Assembly: GCA_964454675.1 (NCBI GenBank)
Contig: CAYVUB010000002.1
Coordinates: 1 to 64,000 of the forward strand
DNA from: CAYVUB01 sp964454675
GTDB lineage: Bacteria; Bacteroidota; Bacteroidia; Flavobacteriales; Flavobacteriaceae
Reading direction: 5' to 3'
DNA length: 64,000 nucleotides
The translations under genes were made by a program, and so were the position numbers. This document shows, one piece after another, positions 34,006-43,076 of this stretch. Positions within the stretch are counted from its first letter, which is position 1. Each line of letters opens with the position of its first letter. The notes under the pieces are model-generated. The model did not search any database. It worked only from the letters and a program-made list of their open reading frames with translations, and was not told the DNA's origin.

Positions 34006-36876
34006 TTACAATTTTTTAAGAAAATCATGAAGATTGTCTTGTGCAGAAAGCCCCAGTTTTTTGCGTATCCGGAACCTGGCGGTTTCAATGCCACGCACAG
34101 AAATACTCAGTAATGGCGAAATCTCTTTGTTGGGTAAATCCATTTTGATAAAAGCACATAAGCGTAAATCCCGCTTGGAAATCGTAGGATCAATGGTTCT
34201 TAGTTTTTCAAAAAACTGATGGTGGATTTTTTCAAAATTAACATCAAACACTTCCAAATATTCCTCACTTATTTTGTGTTGCCGGACTTTAGTGAAAATA
34301 TTAGAGAGCTTGGATTTTGACGATTGGGTTTTGACTATGGCTCTCAGTTCTTTAAGATCGTTAAGAAGTTCATCAAAAATTTCTTTCTTATTAACCAATT
34401 GTAAAGTGTAGTTGGCAAGTTCCTGTTCAAGAAGCAAATTGTCTTTTTCTACTTTCTCTTTGTCTTGTTCCAGTTTAAGCTGTTCTATTTCAAGTTTAAG
34501 CAGGCGTTGTGTTTTTAGTGCTTCTATACGGGCTTTGCGGCTTTGTGTTTCAATGCGCTTGGCAACAAAATGATACAGGAGCCATAGTAACATCAAGAAT
34601 ACAGCGGAATATATGATTTTTGCAAATAGTGTTTGATGCCATTTGTAAGCAATGGAAAATGAATAAACTGCGGTTTCACCTGTTTCACCGATAGGATTGC
34701 GGCTTCGTACTTTAAAAGTATAATTCCCGGGGCGCAAATGGGTATATTCTTTATATGCCGAAGTTTGCCAGACCGACCAGCCGGCATCTACATCCTCCAA
34801 AATATATTGATATTCTTTGGTGTTGGACAAGCCGAGTTGAGGCGCAGCAAAATCAAAACGAATGATGTCTGTTTGGTTTGGCAGTTTTACAAGGTAATCC
34901 GGGCTGCTTACAGGTAGTGCTGTTTTTTTTAGGTTTTGAACTAATGATACTTTGCTTAGTATGGTTTCGGCTTTTGTAGTATGCTGTTTTTTGAGATTGT
35001 AAAGATACACACCTTCAGTAGTACCTACATAAACCTGATTGTGTACAGGAAGAATGCTTTCCATACTACGGTTGAGGTAATCTTTAACATTCCCGAATAG
35101 TTTTTTATGGACTTCGGGTTGCGCTTCATCAGCAAAAAAGTAGCCTATTTCATTATCTTGAACTACCCATGTTGTTTGACCGTGTTCCAGTATTTTCCGT
35201 ATATTTTTAGAAGTGTCTAATATCATATTAAGCGGTTCGTAGGGCTTGAAAATCTTTGATGTGTTATCAAACTGGTAAATACCTGTATTGGTCGTAAAAA
35301 CAATGTCGTTTTTCCATTTAAAAACATTGATGTTAAATGCCGATTGAAAACCGTTTTGTGTCGTATAATGGTCGGTAGCATACACTTGGGTATAATCATT
35401 ATTAATACGGATTTTGAAAACGCCTTTAAAACCATGGCAAATCCAAAACGTGTTGGGTTCTTCGGCAGGCATAATATCCCTTGACGATTCGTTAAAACCT
35501 TTGATTTTGTGTGATAACTCATAATCATTCCCTAATTTGTCAATAACATACAAACCGTTGTATCCGCAGGCAATGTAGCGGTTTGGTTTATTCGGAATAG
35601 TTATAAGTTTCCAGATACCGTTTATCGTTCCTATTTGGGATATGCCGTGATTCTTGTCTATAAGGAAAAGTCCTTTGTCATGACTGGCAAAAAGTGTATT
35701 GTTTATAACAGATAAAGACCAAGCTTGTCCTTCTAAAGATTCTATTTTTTTGAACTGAAAGTTGAGCGAAGCATTGTCAAACGGACTATAATACACGCCT
35801 GTATTGGTGGCGAGGTACAGGTGTGAATCATGTATTTTTATATCGTATATGGAAGCTTCGTCAAAAATGCGGAGGACAGGCGAATCAAAATTAAGATACA
35901 CTAAGCCATTGTTGAGGAGAATCCAGATATTGTTGTCTGCTTTCAGAAAATTGAGAACCGTTGTGTTTTGTATCTGGTTGAACATACTCGCAGTATTGAC
36001 AAGTTCGCCATTGTAATTAAGTAGTTTTACTTTGGAGGATAGTGTTCCTATCAGGTAATAATTGTCTTTTTCAATGGCAGAAATAACCTGGTCGTGATCT
36101 TCATTTTCAAAAAGCTGCCCTAAAGTTGTAAGTTTCTGTGTTTTTGTGTCTCCTTTGTAAATATGTCCTGTTTTTGTAATGATTAAAAGCTCGTGATCAT
36201 TTGCTGTTGGCAAAATCCCCGAAATGTTTTGATTTTGAAATTCCAAAGCAGGAAAAACGGTCGTCAAAGCCGATGTTTCGGGATGATATGCCAGTATGCC
36301 CAGTTTGTCATCTTGTACATAATACACATTGTGTACTGCGTTTGAATAGATAAAAGTATTGGTAGCGGCAATATGTGTTGGTTGGTTTTGATGTATAACA
36401 ATAAGCTCATTAAAAGCTCTGAAAATTATGGTTCCCGATAGCTCGTGACTTTGCCACAGGTTTTCGAGATTGTTGTTTTTGAGTCCGAATTTATCAATTA
36501 AAGACCGGTAGTGATAAATGCCAAAAGAATCTTTTTGGATAGTTCCCAGTTCATTATAGCCGCCTGCATAAATTTTTCCGTCAGATGCATGTAAAAGACT
36601 TCGTACAGAAGAGTTATTTGGCAAATGAAGTTTTTCCCAACGTTCACCGTCAAAAATAATAAGACCGTCGTTGTTGCCAAAATACGTTGTGCCATTACTG
36701 TCCCTGCAAGCTGTCCAGAACTGGGTATCGGCCTGTATGGCTTCTTTTGTATAATGAGTCATTTGAGGCTGGTGGTATAAAATGGAGGGTAAATCGCTTT
36801 GAGAATAAGCATTTATACTGCTTAAAATCAGTAGAATTACCGATGTAATACGTCCAAAACAACCCGTATGACGCAT
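34006..36876 (-). CDS. Membrane-spanning PUL sensor-regulator: beta-propeller, YYY domain, LuxR-type HTH
   Basis: 956 aa one-protein sensor without kinase domains. Order: signal peptide/first membrane anchor (about 9-25, ending NAYSQ), a long periplasmic region of two-component-regulator-type propeller repeats (about 40-680), a triple-tyrosine YYY domain (about 690-765; LRPGNYTFKVRSRNPIGE), one membrane helix (about 772-790), a cytosolic coiled coil (about 795-870), and a C-terminal LuxR-type HTH (about 890-950; ISKRDLRLCAFIKMDLPNKE and RGIETARFRIRKKLGL). It lies divergent from susC with 285 bp between, so it most likely senses an oligosaccharide in the periplasm and activates the locus. Unlike Bacteroides hybrid two-component sensors it lacks histidine kinase motifs. 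Confidence 0.88.
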   Translation of the reverse strand: MRHTGCFGRITSVILLILSSINAYSQSDLPSILYHQPQMTHYTKEAIQADTQFWTACRDSNGTTYFGNNDGLIIFDGERWEKLHLPNNSSVRSLLHASDGKIYAGGYNELGTIQKDSFGIYHYRSLIDKFGLKNNNLENLWQSHELSGTIIFRAFNELIVIHQNQPTHIAATNTFIYSNAVHNVYYVQDDKLGILAYHPETSALTTVFPALEFQNQNISGILPTANDHELLIITKTGHIYKGDTKTQKLTTLGQLFENEDHDQVISAIEKDNYYLIGTLSSKVKLLNYNGELVNTASMFNQIQNTTVLNFLKADNNIWILLNNGLVYLNFDSPVLRIFDEASIYDIKIHDSHLYLATNTGVYYSPFDNASLNFQFKKIESLEGQAWSLSVINNTLFASHDKGLFLIDKNHGISQIGTINGIWKLITIPNKPNRYIACGYNGLYVIDKLGNDYELSHKIKGFNESSRDIMPAEEPNTFWICHGFKGVFKIRINNDYTQVYATDHYTTQNGFQSAFNINVFKWKNDIVFTTNTGIYQFDNTSKIFKPYEPLNMILDTSKNIRKILEHGQTTWVVQDNEIGYFFADEAQPEVHKKLFGNVKDYLNRSMESILPVHNQVYVGTTEGVYLYNLKKQHTTKAETILSKVSLVQNLKKTALPVSSPDYLVKLPNQTDIIRFDFAAPQLGLSNTKEYQYILEDVDAGWSVWQTSAYKEYTHLRPGNYTFKVRSRNPIGETGETAVYSFSIAYKWHQTLFAKIIYSAVFLMLLWLLYHFVAKRIETQSRKARIEALKTQRLLKLEIEQLKLEQDKEKVEKDNLLLEQELANYTLQLVNKKEIFDELLNDLKELRAIVKTQSSKSKLSNIFTKVRQHKISEEYLEVFDVNFEKIHHQFFEKLRTIDPTISKRDLRLCAFIKMDLPNKEISPLLSISVRGIETARFRIRKKLGLSAQDNLHDFLKKL

Positions 36877-36902
36877 AAATGACGTGTTAAATTAATGTAA
36901 AA

Positions 36903-36934
36903 CAAATTTAAGCAATTAAATATTAATAAATCAA
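36903..36934 (-). promoter_or_regulatory. Promoter of the PUL regulator
   Basis: On the minus strand TTG (36932-36934), a 21-nt spacer and TAAATTTG (36903-36910), perfect -7 box. The regulator ATG is at 36876. Confidence 0.5.
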
Positions 36935-37031
36935 TTTATTACAAAAAAAAACGAAGTAAAAACGTATGTCTTTTTGTGATTTGATGTAATTTAAAATAAT
37001 ATAAAATAATGGCGGTTTTTTTATTGAAAAC

Positions 37032-37039
37032 TAAATTTG
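37032..37039 (+). promoter_or_regulatory. Candidate -7 box of the susC operon
   Basis: TAAATTTG, perfect TAnnTTTG, about 122 nt before the susC ATG. No -33 element is evident, which would fit activator dependence. The 285-bp gap (36877-37161) is otherwise AT-rich; a short TTAACTGTTAA inverted motif lies near 37135. Confidence 0.4.
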
Positions 37040-37161
37040 AGAACCTTTTATATGTATCTATATCGTTTTCGTACTGTTCTTTTTTTATCATATTCTTAAA
37101 GTAAGAAAGCAAAAGATTAAAAGGTTTAAAAAATTAACTGTTAACTAATCATTTTGTATTT

Positions 37162-40092
37162 ATGAAGATTACAAATTTTTTATTGTGTTGTTTTTTGCTG
37201 ATGACTTCCTTGTCTTTAGCTCAAACGAAATCTGTAACCGGTACGGTTGTGGATGAATCTGGTGTTCCATTACCCGGAGCTGGCGTTTTGATAAAAAATA
37301 CAACAAACGGAGTTTCGACAGATTTTGACGGTAATTTTAGTATTACAGCACAATCGGGCAATGTTTTAGTAATTTCTTATGTAGGGTATGTGACTCAGGA
37401 AGTCCAAGTTACTGAAAAATCAATCTATAATATCGTGTTATTACCCGATGTTCAGCAGCTTGGAGAGATTGTTATCTTGGGGTATGGTACCCAGAAAAGA
37501 CAAGATATTACCGGTGCTGTTGCCGTGGTAAGTGCAGAAGCCTTTAAGGATCGTCCCAATACCAGTGTAGGCTCATTGATACAGGGACAAGCGGCCGGAG
37601 TTAAGGTAATTTCAAGTTCGGGAAAACCTTCCGAAGGTTTTAGTGTTCGTGTTCGAGGTACCAATTCTATCACTGCGGGTTCCGACCCGTTGTATGTGGT
37701 AGATGGTGTGCCAACAACCGATACACGCTCAATAAACCCTGCCGATATTGAGTCGGTTTCTATACTAAAAGATGCTTCTTCTGCAGCTATTTACGGTGCG
37801 CAGGGAGCCAATGGTGTTGTGTTGATTACCACCAAAAAAGGAAAATCAGACAAGCCGGTTATCACGTTTGATTCTTACTTGGGTGTATCTCAGGTGTGGA
37901 ATACACTTAAAGTGCTTAACAGTGAGCAATACCGTGATTTGATGACAGAATTTGGAAGAACTACCAACTGGGATTTGTACAATCAGAACACCGATTGGCA
38001 GGATGTAATTTTCCAAAATGGTATGTCGCAAAACTATCAGGTATCGTTTTCAGGAAGAAATAATGGCACAAACTATTATCTTGGTGCCGGTCTGGTAGAT
38101 CAGGAAGGTGCCGTGAGAAGTGCCGAAATGCGACGTTACAATTTTAAACTTAACCTTTCTCAGGATATGACCAACTGGCTTCAGGTGGGTACTAATATTA
38201 TTTATACCAGTTATTCAGATGTGGATGTTAACCACAATAACAGCGTCAACAGCGGTGGTGTACTGCTTGGCGTATTGACAACACCGCCTAATATAGGCAT
38301 CTATAACCAAAACGGAACTTTTACCAGTAACCCGTTCCAGGATTGGGAAAATCCGGTTGCAAGTACAGACGGTTCAGACAGAAGTTACAAGAACCAGCGT
38401 ATTTTAGGGAATCTTTTTGCAGAGTTTAAACTTGTAGAAGGACTTAAATTCAAATCCAACTTTGGTATAGATTACAGTAATGCACGTTATGATTATTTTC
38501 TTGATCCGTTCCGTACCAGCTACGGCCGTGCTAAAAACGGTATTAGCCAGTATAATACCTATCTTACCAACTACTATATTTTTGATAATACCATTACCTG
38601 GAACAAGCAGTTGGGCAATCATAAAATTGAAGCATTGGCGGGACATGTTTTTCAAAAAACCCGTTGGGAAAACAGCTATATAGAAACCAATAATTTTGCC
38701 GGCGACCAGATATCGACACCCAATGCAGGCTCAGAAATCATAAATGCCGATGGTGAAAAATCTGAAAAAGCAAACGCATCAGTCATTTCCCGTATCAATT
38801 ATGATTATGCAGGAAAATATTTGTTGACAGCTAATTTCCGTGCAGATGCATCGAGCAATTTCGGACCTAAGGAACGTTGGGGTTATTTCCCGTCGTTTTC
38901 AGCAGGATGGCGTATTTCTGCCGAGTCATTTTTAGAAAATGTATCTGCAATATCCGACTTAAAAATCAGAGCCGGCTGGGGTCTTGTAGGTAATGATAAT
39001 ATTGGTCAATACGCCTATTTCGGACGCGTAGGAAGCGGTTCCAATTATCCTTTTGGAGGTCAAACCATGCCGGGAACCTATGCTTCTTCAATAGAAAACT
39101 TAGAGCTGAAATGGGAAGAATCTGAACAAATCAATGTAGGTTTGGATTTGGCAATGTTCAATAACCGCCTGCGTTTTTCTGCCGATGCTTATGTTAAAAA
39201 CACCAATGATCTATTGTTGAATGCACCATTGCCTCGCGGAACAGGTTTTGATAATGCCATTCAGAATATTGGAAAGTTGAGAAATAAAGGTCTGGAATTC
39301 CAGATTAGTTCAGTAAATATCGATAATGAAGATTTTCGATGGGATACAGATTTCAATATTTCATTCAACCGAAATGAAGTTATTAGTGTAGTGGGTCAGG
39401 AAATATTTTATGGTGGCATTGCCGGAAGAGGTGAAGTCAGCTTGGTTAAAGAAGGACAACCTCTGGGCATATTTTACGGTTATGTATGGGGCGGCGTAGA
39501 TCCTGCAACAGGAATGGCGTATTATATTGATCAAAATGGGGAGAGTACATTTACGCCAAGTACTGCCGACAGAAAAATTATCGGTGATGCCAATCCCGAT
39601 TTTATGTACGGTTTTGGTAATAATTTCACCTATAAAAACTGGGGCTTGAATGTCTTTATTGAAGGTGTTCAAGGGAATGATGTTTTTAACGCATCCCGTA
39701 TAGATATTGAAGGCATGACCGATCCTAAAAACCAATCGGCTGCCGTTTTAAGACGATGGAAACAACCGGGAGACGTGACAGATATTCCAAGAGCTTTAGA
39801 GAACAATACCAATAATTCCCGTTTATCGACACGTTTTGTAGAAGATGGTTCTTATATGCGTTTTAAAGCTGTAACCTTAAGTTACAACTTACCACAAACA
39901 GCTTTAAAACAATTAAATATTTCCAATCTTAAATTTTACGTTACCGGAGAAAACCTGTTTACCATTACCGATTATTCCGGTTTTGACCCCGAAGTTAATG
40001 CATTTGGAGCTTCAAACACCACGCTTGGTGTAGATTACGGAACCTATCCGCAAACACGCAATATCATTTTTGGTTTAAATGTTACTTTTTAA
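37162..40092 (+). CDS. SusC/RagA-type TonB-dependent outer-membrane transporter
   Basis: 976 aa. Signal peptide (ends SLSLAQ, about residue 21), an N-terminal carboxypeptidase D regulatory-like domain (about 25-100; VTGTVVDESGVPLPGAGVLI and DFDGNFSI), plug domain (about 115-230; GYGTQKRQDITGAV and RIRGxNS-like VRVRGTNSITAGSDPLYVVD), then a 22-stranded barrel ending in a C-terminal aromatic (NVTF). Imports glycan oligomers with the SusD-type lid encoded 11 nt downstream, powered by TonB-ExbBD. First gene of the PUL operon. Confidence 0.96.
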   Translation: MKITNFLLCCFLLMTSLSLAQTKSVTGTVVDESGVPLPGAGVLIKNTTNGVSTDFDGNFSITAQSGNVLVISYVGYVTQEVQVTEKSIYNIVLLPDVQQLGEIVILGYGTQKRQDITGAVAVVSAEAFKDRPNTSVGSLIQGQAAGVKVISSSGKPSEGFSVRVRGTNSITAGSDPLYVVDGVPTTDTRSINPADIESVSILKDASSAAIYGAQGANGVVLITTKKGKSDKPVITFDSYLGVSQVWNTLKVLNSEQYRDLMTEFGRTTNWDLYNQNTDWQDVIFQNGMSQNYQVSFSGRNNGTNYYLGAGLVDQEGAVRSAEMRRYNFKLNLSQDMTNWLQVGTNIIYTSYSDVDVNHNNSVNSGGVLLGVLTTPPNIGIYNQNGTFTSNPFQDWENPVASTDGSDRSYKNQRILGNLFAEFKLVEGLKFKSNFGIDYSNARYDYFLDPFRTSYGRAKNGISQYNTYLTNYYIFDNTITWNKQLGNHKIEALAGHVFQKTRWENSYIETNNFAGDQISTPNAGSEIINADGEKSEKANASVISRINYDYAGKYLLTANFRADASSNFGPKERWGYFPSFSAGWRISAESFLENVSAISDLKIRAGWGLVGNDNIGQYAYFGRVGSGSNYPFGGQTMPGTYASSIENLELKWEESEQINVGLDLAMFNNRLRFSADAYVKNTNDLLLNAPLPRGTGFDNAIQNIGKLRNKGLEFQISSVNIDNEDFRWDTDFNISFNRNEVISVVGQEIFYGGIAGRGEVSLVKEGQPLGIFYGYVWGGVDPATGMAYYIDQNGESTFTPSTADRKIIGDANPDFMYGFGNNFTYKNWGLNVFIEGVQGNDVFNASRIDIEGMTDPKNQSAAVLRRWKQPGDVTDIPRALENNTNNSRLSTRFVEDGSYMRFKAVTLSYNLPQTALKQLNISNLKFYVTGENLFTITDYSGFDPEVNAFGASNTTLGVDYGTYPQTRNIIFGLNVTF

Positions 40093-40103
40093 AAAATAGC
40101 CTT

Positions 40104-41597
40104 ATGAAAATTAAATATATCATCAAATGTGTTTTCTTGTCTGTATTAGCAGGAAGTTTTTACACTTGCGAAAACGAACTGGATTTATCACCCATTTCTC
40201 AGGAAACATCACAAAATGCCTACACACGGGGCTCACAGCTTGAAGCAGCACTTACCGGTGTGTATGAATCGTTTCAATCATCCCAATATTATGTATGGGA
40301 TCACGTTTTGTTACAGGATGTACGCTCAGATAATCATTATGCCGGTGGTGATAATCCCGAAATATTTGCTATAGATTATTTCAATATTACTCCAACCAAT
40401 ACCCGCATTTTTGACGCATGGTCTTCTATTTACAGAGCCATTTCAAAAGCAAATCTGGTACTGGAAAAAGCACCGTTGATTACCGAAGACTTAACAAATG
40501 AACGTCGCAATCAGATTATGGGCGAAGCTTATTTTTTGAGAGCTTACAACTACTATCACCTTGTAAAAATGTTTGGTGGTGTGCCGTTATATCTGGAAAC
40601 TATCAAATCAACCGATCCTTCCGAAGTGCGTAAACCAAGAGAAACTACAGAAAGGGTTTACGAGCAGATTATTGAAGATTTGGAACTGGCGTTGGACTTA
40701 TTGCCTCACACTTACGGTAATGACAGTAATGTAAATAAAGCCCGGGCTACCAAAGGCGCCGCCAATGCATTGCTTGCAAAAGCCTATGCCCAGCAACCGG
40801 TACCCAATTACCCTAAAGTGATTGAGCATGCCAATAACGTTATCAACAGTCCGGCAGGATACGATTTGATGGGTAATTATGATAATTTGTTTGATGGTAA
40901 TAATGAAAACAATATTGAGTCTATACTGGAAGTACAATACCTTGGCGGCGATGAAGGAAACTGGGGTCCGCAAATGCACTTACCACCGTCATTAAGTGGT
41001 GATAGCTGGAGAAAATTTGTAACGCCTTCACACAATTTGATAAATGCCTTTGATGCAGAAGGTGATGTAGTCAGAAAAAATGCTACGGTCTATTTTGAAA
41101 CTATCAACAATTGGGTAGATGAGTTTTGGGGTAATGCCATAGGAAGCAGTATTCCGTTTGCATACAAATGGCGTACTGCCGGAGGTTGGGCAAGTCCTAA
41201 CAATGAGTATATTTTTCGTTTGGCAGATATTTTATTGCTAAAAGCCGAAGCACTCAACCAATCAGGGCAATCGGGGGAAGCAGCGGTAATTGTAAACCGC
41301 ATCCGCCAGCGTGTTGGTCTTGATGACCTTCCTGCTGTGGTTCAGGGATCGCAGCCTGCCATGAAAGAAGCTATCCTTAAAGAGCGACGTTTAGAACTGG
41401 CTCAAGAATCAACCCGATGGGATGATCTGGTTCGTAACGGCGTAGCTGTACAGGTTATGAACAGTGTATCTGATATGAATCTGGCAACCGGAAGCCCTGT
41501 AAACTACAATATTTCAACAATCCATTTATTATTGCCGATTCCTCAAAATGAAATTAACCGTAATCCGAATCTGGAACAAAATCCGGGTTATAATTAA
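40104..41597 (+). CDS. SusD/RagB-type surface glycan-binding lipoprotein
   Basis: 497 aa. A lipoprotein-like signal ends at Cys22 (GSFYTC followed by ENELDLSP). The SusD signatures are clear: YTRGSQLEAALTGVYESF, the helix IMGEAYFLRAYNYYHLVKMFGGVPLYLE (TPR-like, about 134-160), ILLKAEALNQSG near 375 and the C-terminal KERRLELAQESTRWDDLVRNG and PIPQNEINRNPNLEQNPGY. Forms the lid over the SusC barrel and binds the glycan at the surface. Gaps of 11 nt on both sides. Confidence 0.96.
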   Translation: MKIKYIIKCVFLSVLAGSFYTCENELDLSPISQETSQNAYTRGSQLEAALTGVYESFQSSQYYVWDHVLLQDVRSDNHYAGGDNPEIFAIDYFNITPTNTRIFDAWSSIYRAISKANLVLEKAPLITEDLTNERRNQIMGEAYFLRAYNYYHLVKMFGGVPLYLETIKSTDPSEVRKPRETTERVYEQIIEDLELALDLLPHTYGNDSNVNKARATKGAANALLAKAYAQQPVPNYPKVIEHANNVINSPAGYDLMGNYDNLFDGNNENNIESILEVQYLGGDEGNWGPQMHLPPSLSGDSWRKFVTPSHNLINAFDAEGDVVRKNATVYFETINNWVDEFWGNAIGSSIPFAYKWRTAGGWASPNNEYIFRLADILLLKAEALNQSGQSGEAAVIVNRIRQRVGLDDLPAVVQGSQPAMKEAILKERRLELAQESTRWDDLVRNGVAVQVMNSVSDMNLATGSPVNYNISTIHLLLPIPQNEINRNPNLEQNPGYN

Positions 41598-41608
41598 TTT
41601 GGAAGCAA

Positions 41609-43066
41609 ATGATTAAAAACTTAAAATTAATAACATCCTTACTGTTGGCAGCCATTGTTTATGCCTGTTCCGGTAGTGACGATGGCGGGCATCAGCCACC
41701 GCCACCCGAACAAGAGGAAGTAGTAGGTATTGCCCAATGGTGGGTTACAAAGGGTGACCAATCAGTATTGCTGGTATCCCAACCTAATTTGGATATAGTA
41801 AATAGCACGACTACCAGCTTTACAACAATTACGGTCAATCCTGCACAGCAGTATCAGGAAATCGAGGGGTTTGGTGCAGCTTTGACAGGTTCATCGGCAT
41901 ATCTTATTAATCAAAAATTGAATGCTTCTCAAAGACAATCACTGTTAAATGATTTGTTTGATAAAACTAATGGGATTGGTATTAGTTATCTGAGATTGAC
42001 TATGGGTGCATCAGATTTTTCACTTCAAGATTATACATACAACGATATGCCTTCGGGACAGCAGGATCCTGATTTGAATACTTTCAGTATTGCCGGAGAT
42101 GAAGATGATGTAATCCCGGTATTACAGCAGATACTTGGTATTAATCCGGATATTAAATTGATGGGAAGTCCGTGGAGTGCACCTGCCTGGATGAAAACCG
42201 GTCAGAATCTGCACGGCGGTTCGTTACAAACCCAATGGTATGATGCCTACGCCGATTATTTTGTGAAATACATTAATGCGTATGCCGCTATCGGTATTAC
42301 AATTGATGCGGTTACACCACAAAATGAACCGCTGCATGAAACAGCCGCCTATCCGTCAATGTTAATGCCGGCAACATCACAAGCGCAATTTATTGGGCAG
42401 TCTTTGGGACCTGCATTTGCAACAGCAGGTATTAATACCAAAATCATTGCGTACGACCATAATTTTGACCAGTACCAGTATCCCATAACGGTACTGAACA
42501 ATAGTGATGCCAACCAGTACATCAGCGGTTCGGCATTCCATGCCTATGCCGGTAATGTTAGTGCTATGAGCGCTGTACATAATGCACATCCCGATAAAGG
42601 ATTGTATTTTACCGAAATATCTGGCGGAAATTGGAGTCTTGATTTTTCGGGTAATCTGGAGTGGAATATGGAAAACATTCTGATAGGGACTACAAAAAAC
42701 TGGTCTAAAACCGCACTTTTCTGGAATCTCGCCCTTAATGAAAATCACGGGCCTGCCAATAACGGGTGTACAGATTGTCGTGGCGTGGTAACCATTAGCA
42801 GTACCGGACAGATTATAAAAAACGTGGAATATTACAGTATTGCCCATTTTTCAAAATTTGTAAAAGCCGGTGCGTACAGGATAAACTCAAGTAATGCAAG
42901 CGATTCAAGCATTAATAATGTTGCATTTCAAAATCCCGACGGTTCTAAGGTTTTGATTCTTTTGAATAAATCTCAGAATCCCAAAACCGTTTCGGTAATC
43001 ATAGGCGACAATCGTTTTGATTGTAATTTAGATAAAAAAAGTGTTGCCACGATAACGTGGAATTAA
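41609..43066 (+). CDS. GH30 family glycoside hydrolase, lipoprotein (likely beta-1,6-glucanase)
   Basis: 485 aa. Lipoprotein signal with Cys20 (IVYAC), followed by a Gly/Pro/Glu linker. GH30 (beta/alpha)8 core with side beta-domain: QEIEGFGAALTGSSAY, GSPWSAPAWMKTG, the acid/base Glu240 in TPQNEP and the nucleophile Glu336 in LYFTEISGG. The C-terminal beta-sandwich ends at about 485. Together with SusCD and GH3 the set resembles beta-1,6-glucan (pustulan or laminarin branch) loci, where GH30_3 acts at the cell surface. The lipid anchor and acidic export-like residues after Cys20 (SDD) suggest surface exposure. Confidence 0.92.
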   Translation: MIKNLKLITSLLLAAIVYACSGSDDGGHQPPPPEQEEVVGIAQWWVTKGDQSVLLVSQPNLDIVNSTTTSFTTITVNPAQQYQEIEGFGAALTGSSAYLINQKLNASQRQSLLNDLFDKTNGIGISYLRLTMGASDFSLQDYTYNDMPSGQQDPDLNTFSIAGDEDDVIPVLQQILGINPDIKLMGSPWSAPAWMKTGQNLHGGSLQTQWYDAYADYFVKYINAYAAIGITIDAVTPQNEPLHETAAYPSMLMPATSQAQFIGQSLGPAFATAGINTKIIAYDHNFDQYQYPITVLNNSDANQYISGSAFHAYAGNVSAMSAVHNAHPDKGLYFTEISGGNWSLDFSGNLEWNMENILIGTTKNWSKTALFWNLALNENHGPANNGCTDCRGVVTISSTGQIIKNVEYYSIAHFSKFVKAGAYRINSSNASDSSINNVAFQNPDGSKVLILLNKSQNPKTVSVIIGDNRFDCNLDKKSVATITWN

Positions 43067-43076
43067 TAACTCAAAA

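Noticed and set aside
36877..37161. Riboswitch or sRNA in the regulator-susC gap
   Set aside because: AT-rich with only short inverted motifs; no convincing structured RNA or known motif.
42377..42847. Antisense reading frame in the first GH30 gene
   Set aside because: Overlaps the catalytic core of GH30 entirely, and its translation looks like a shadow with no family pattern.
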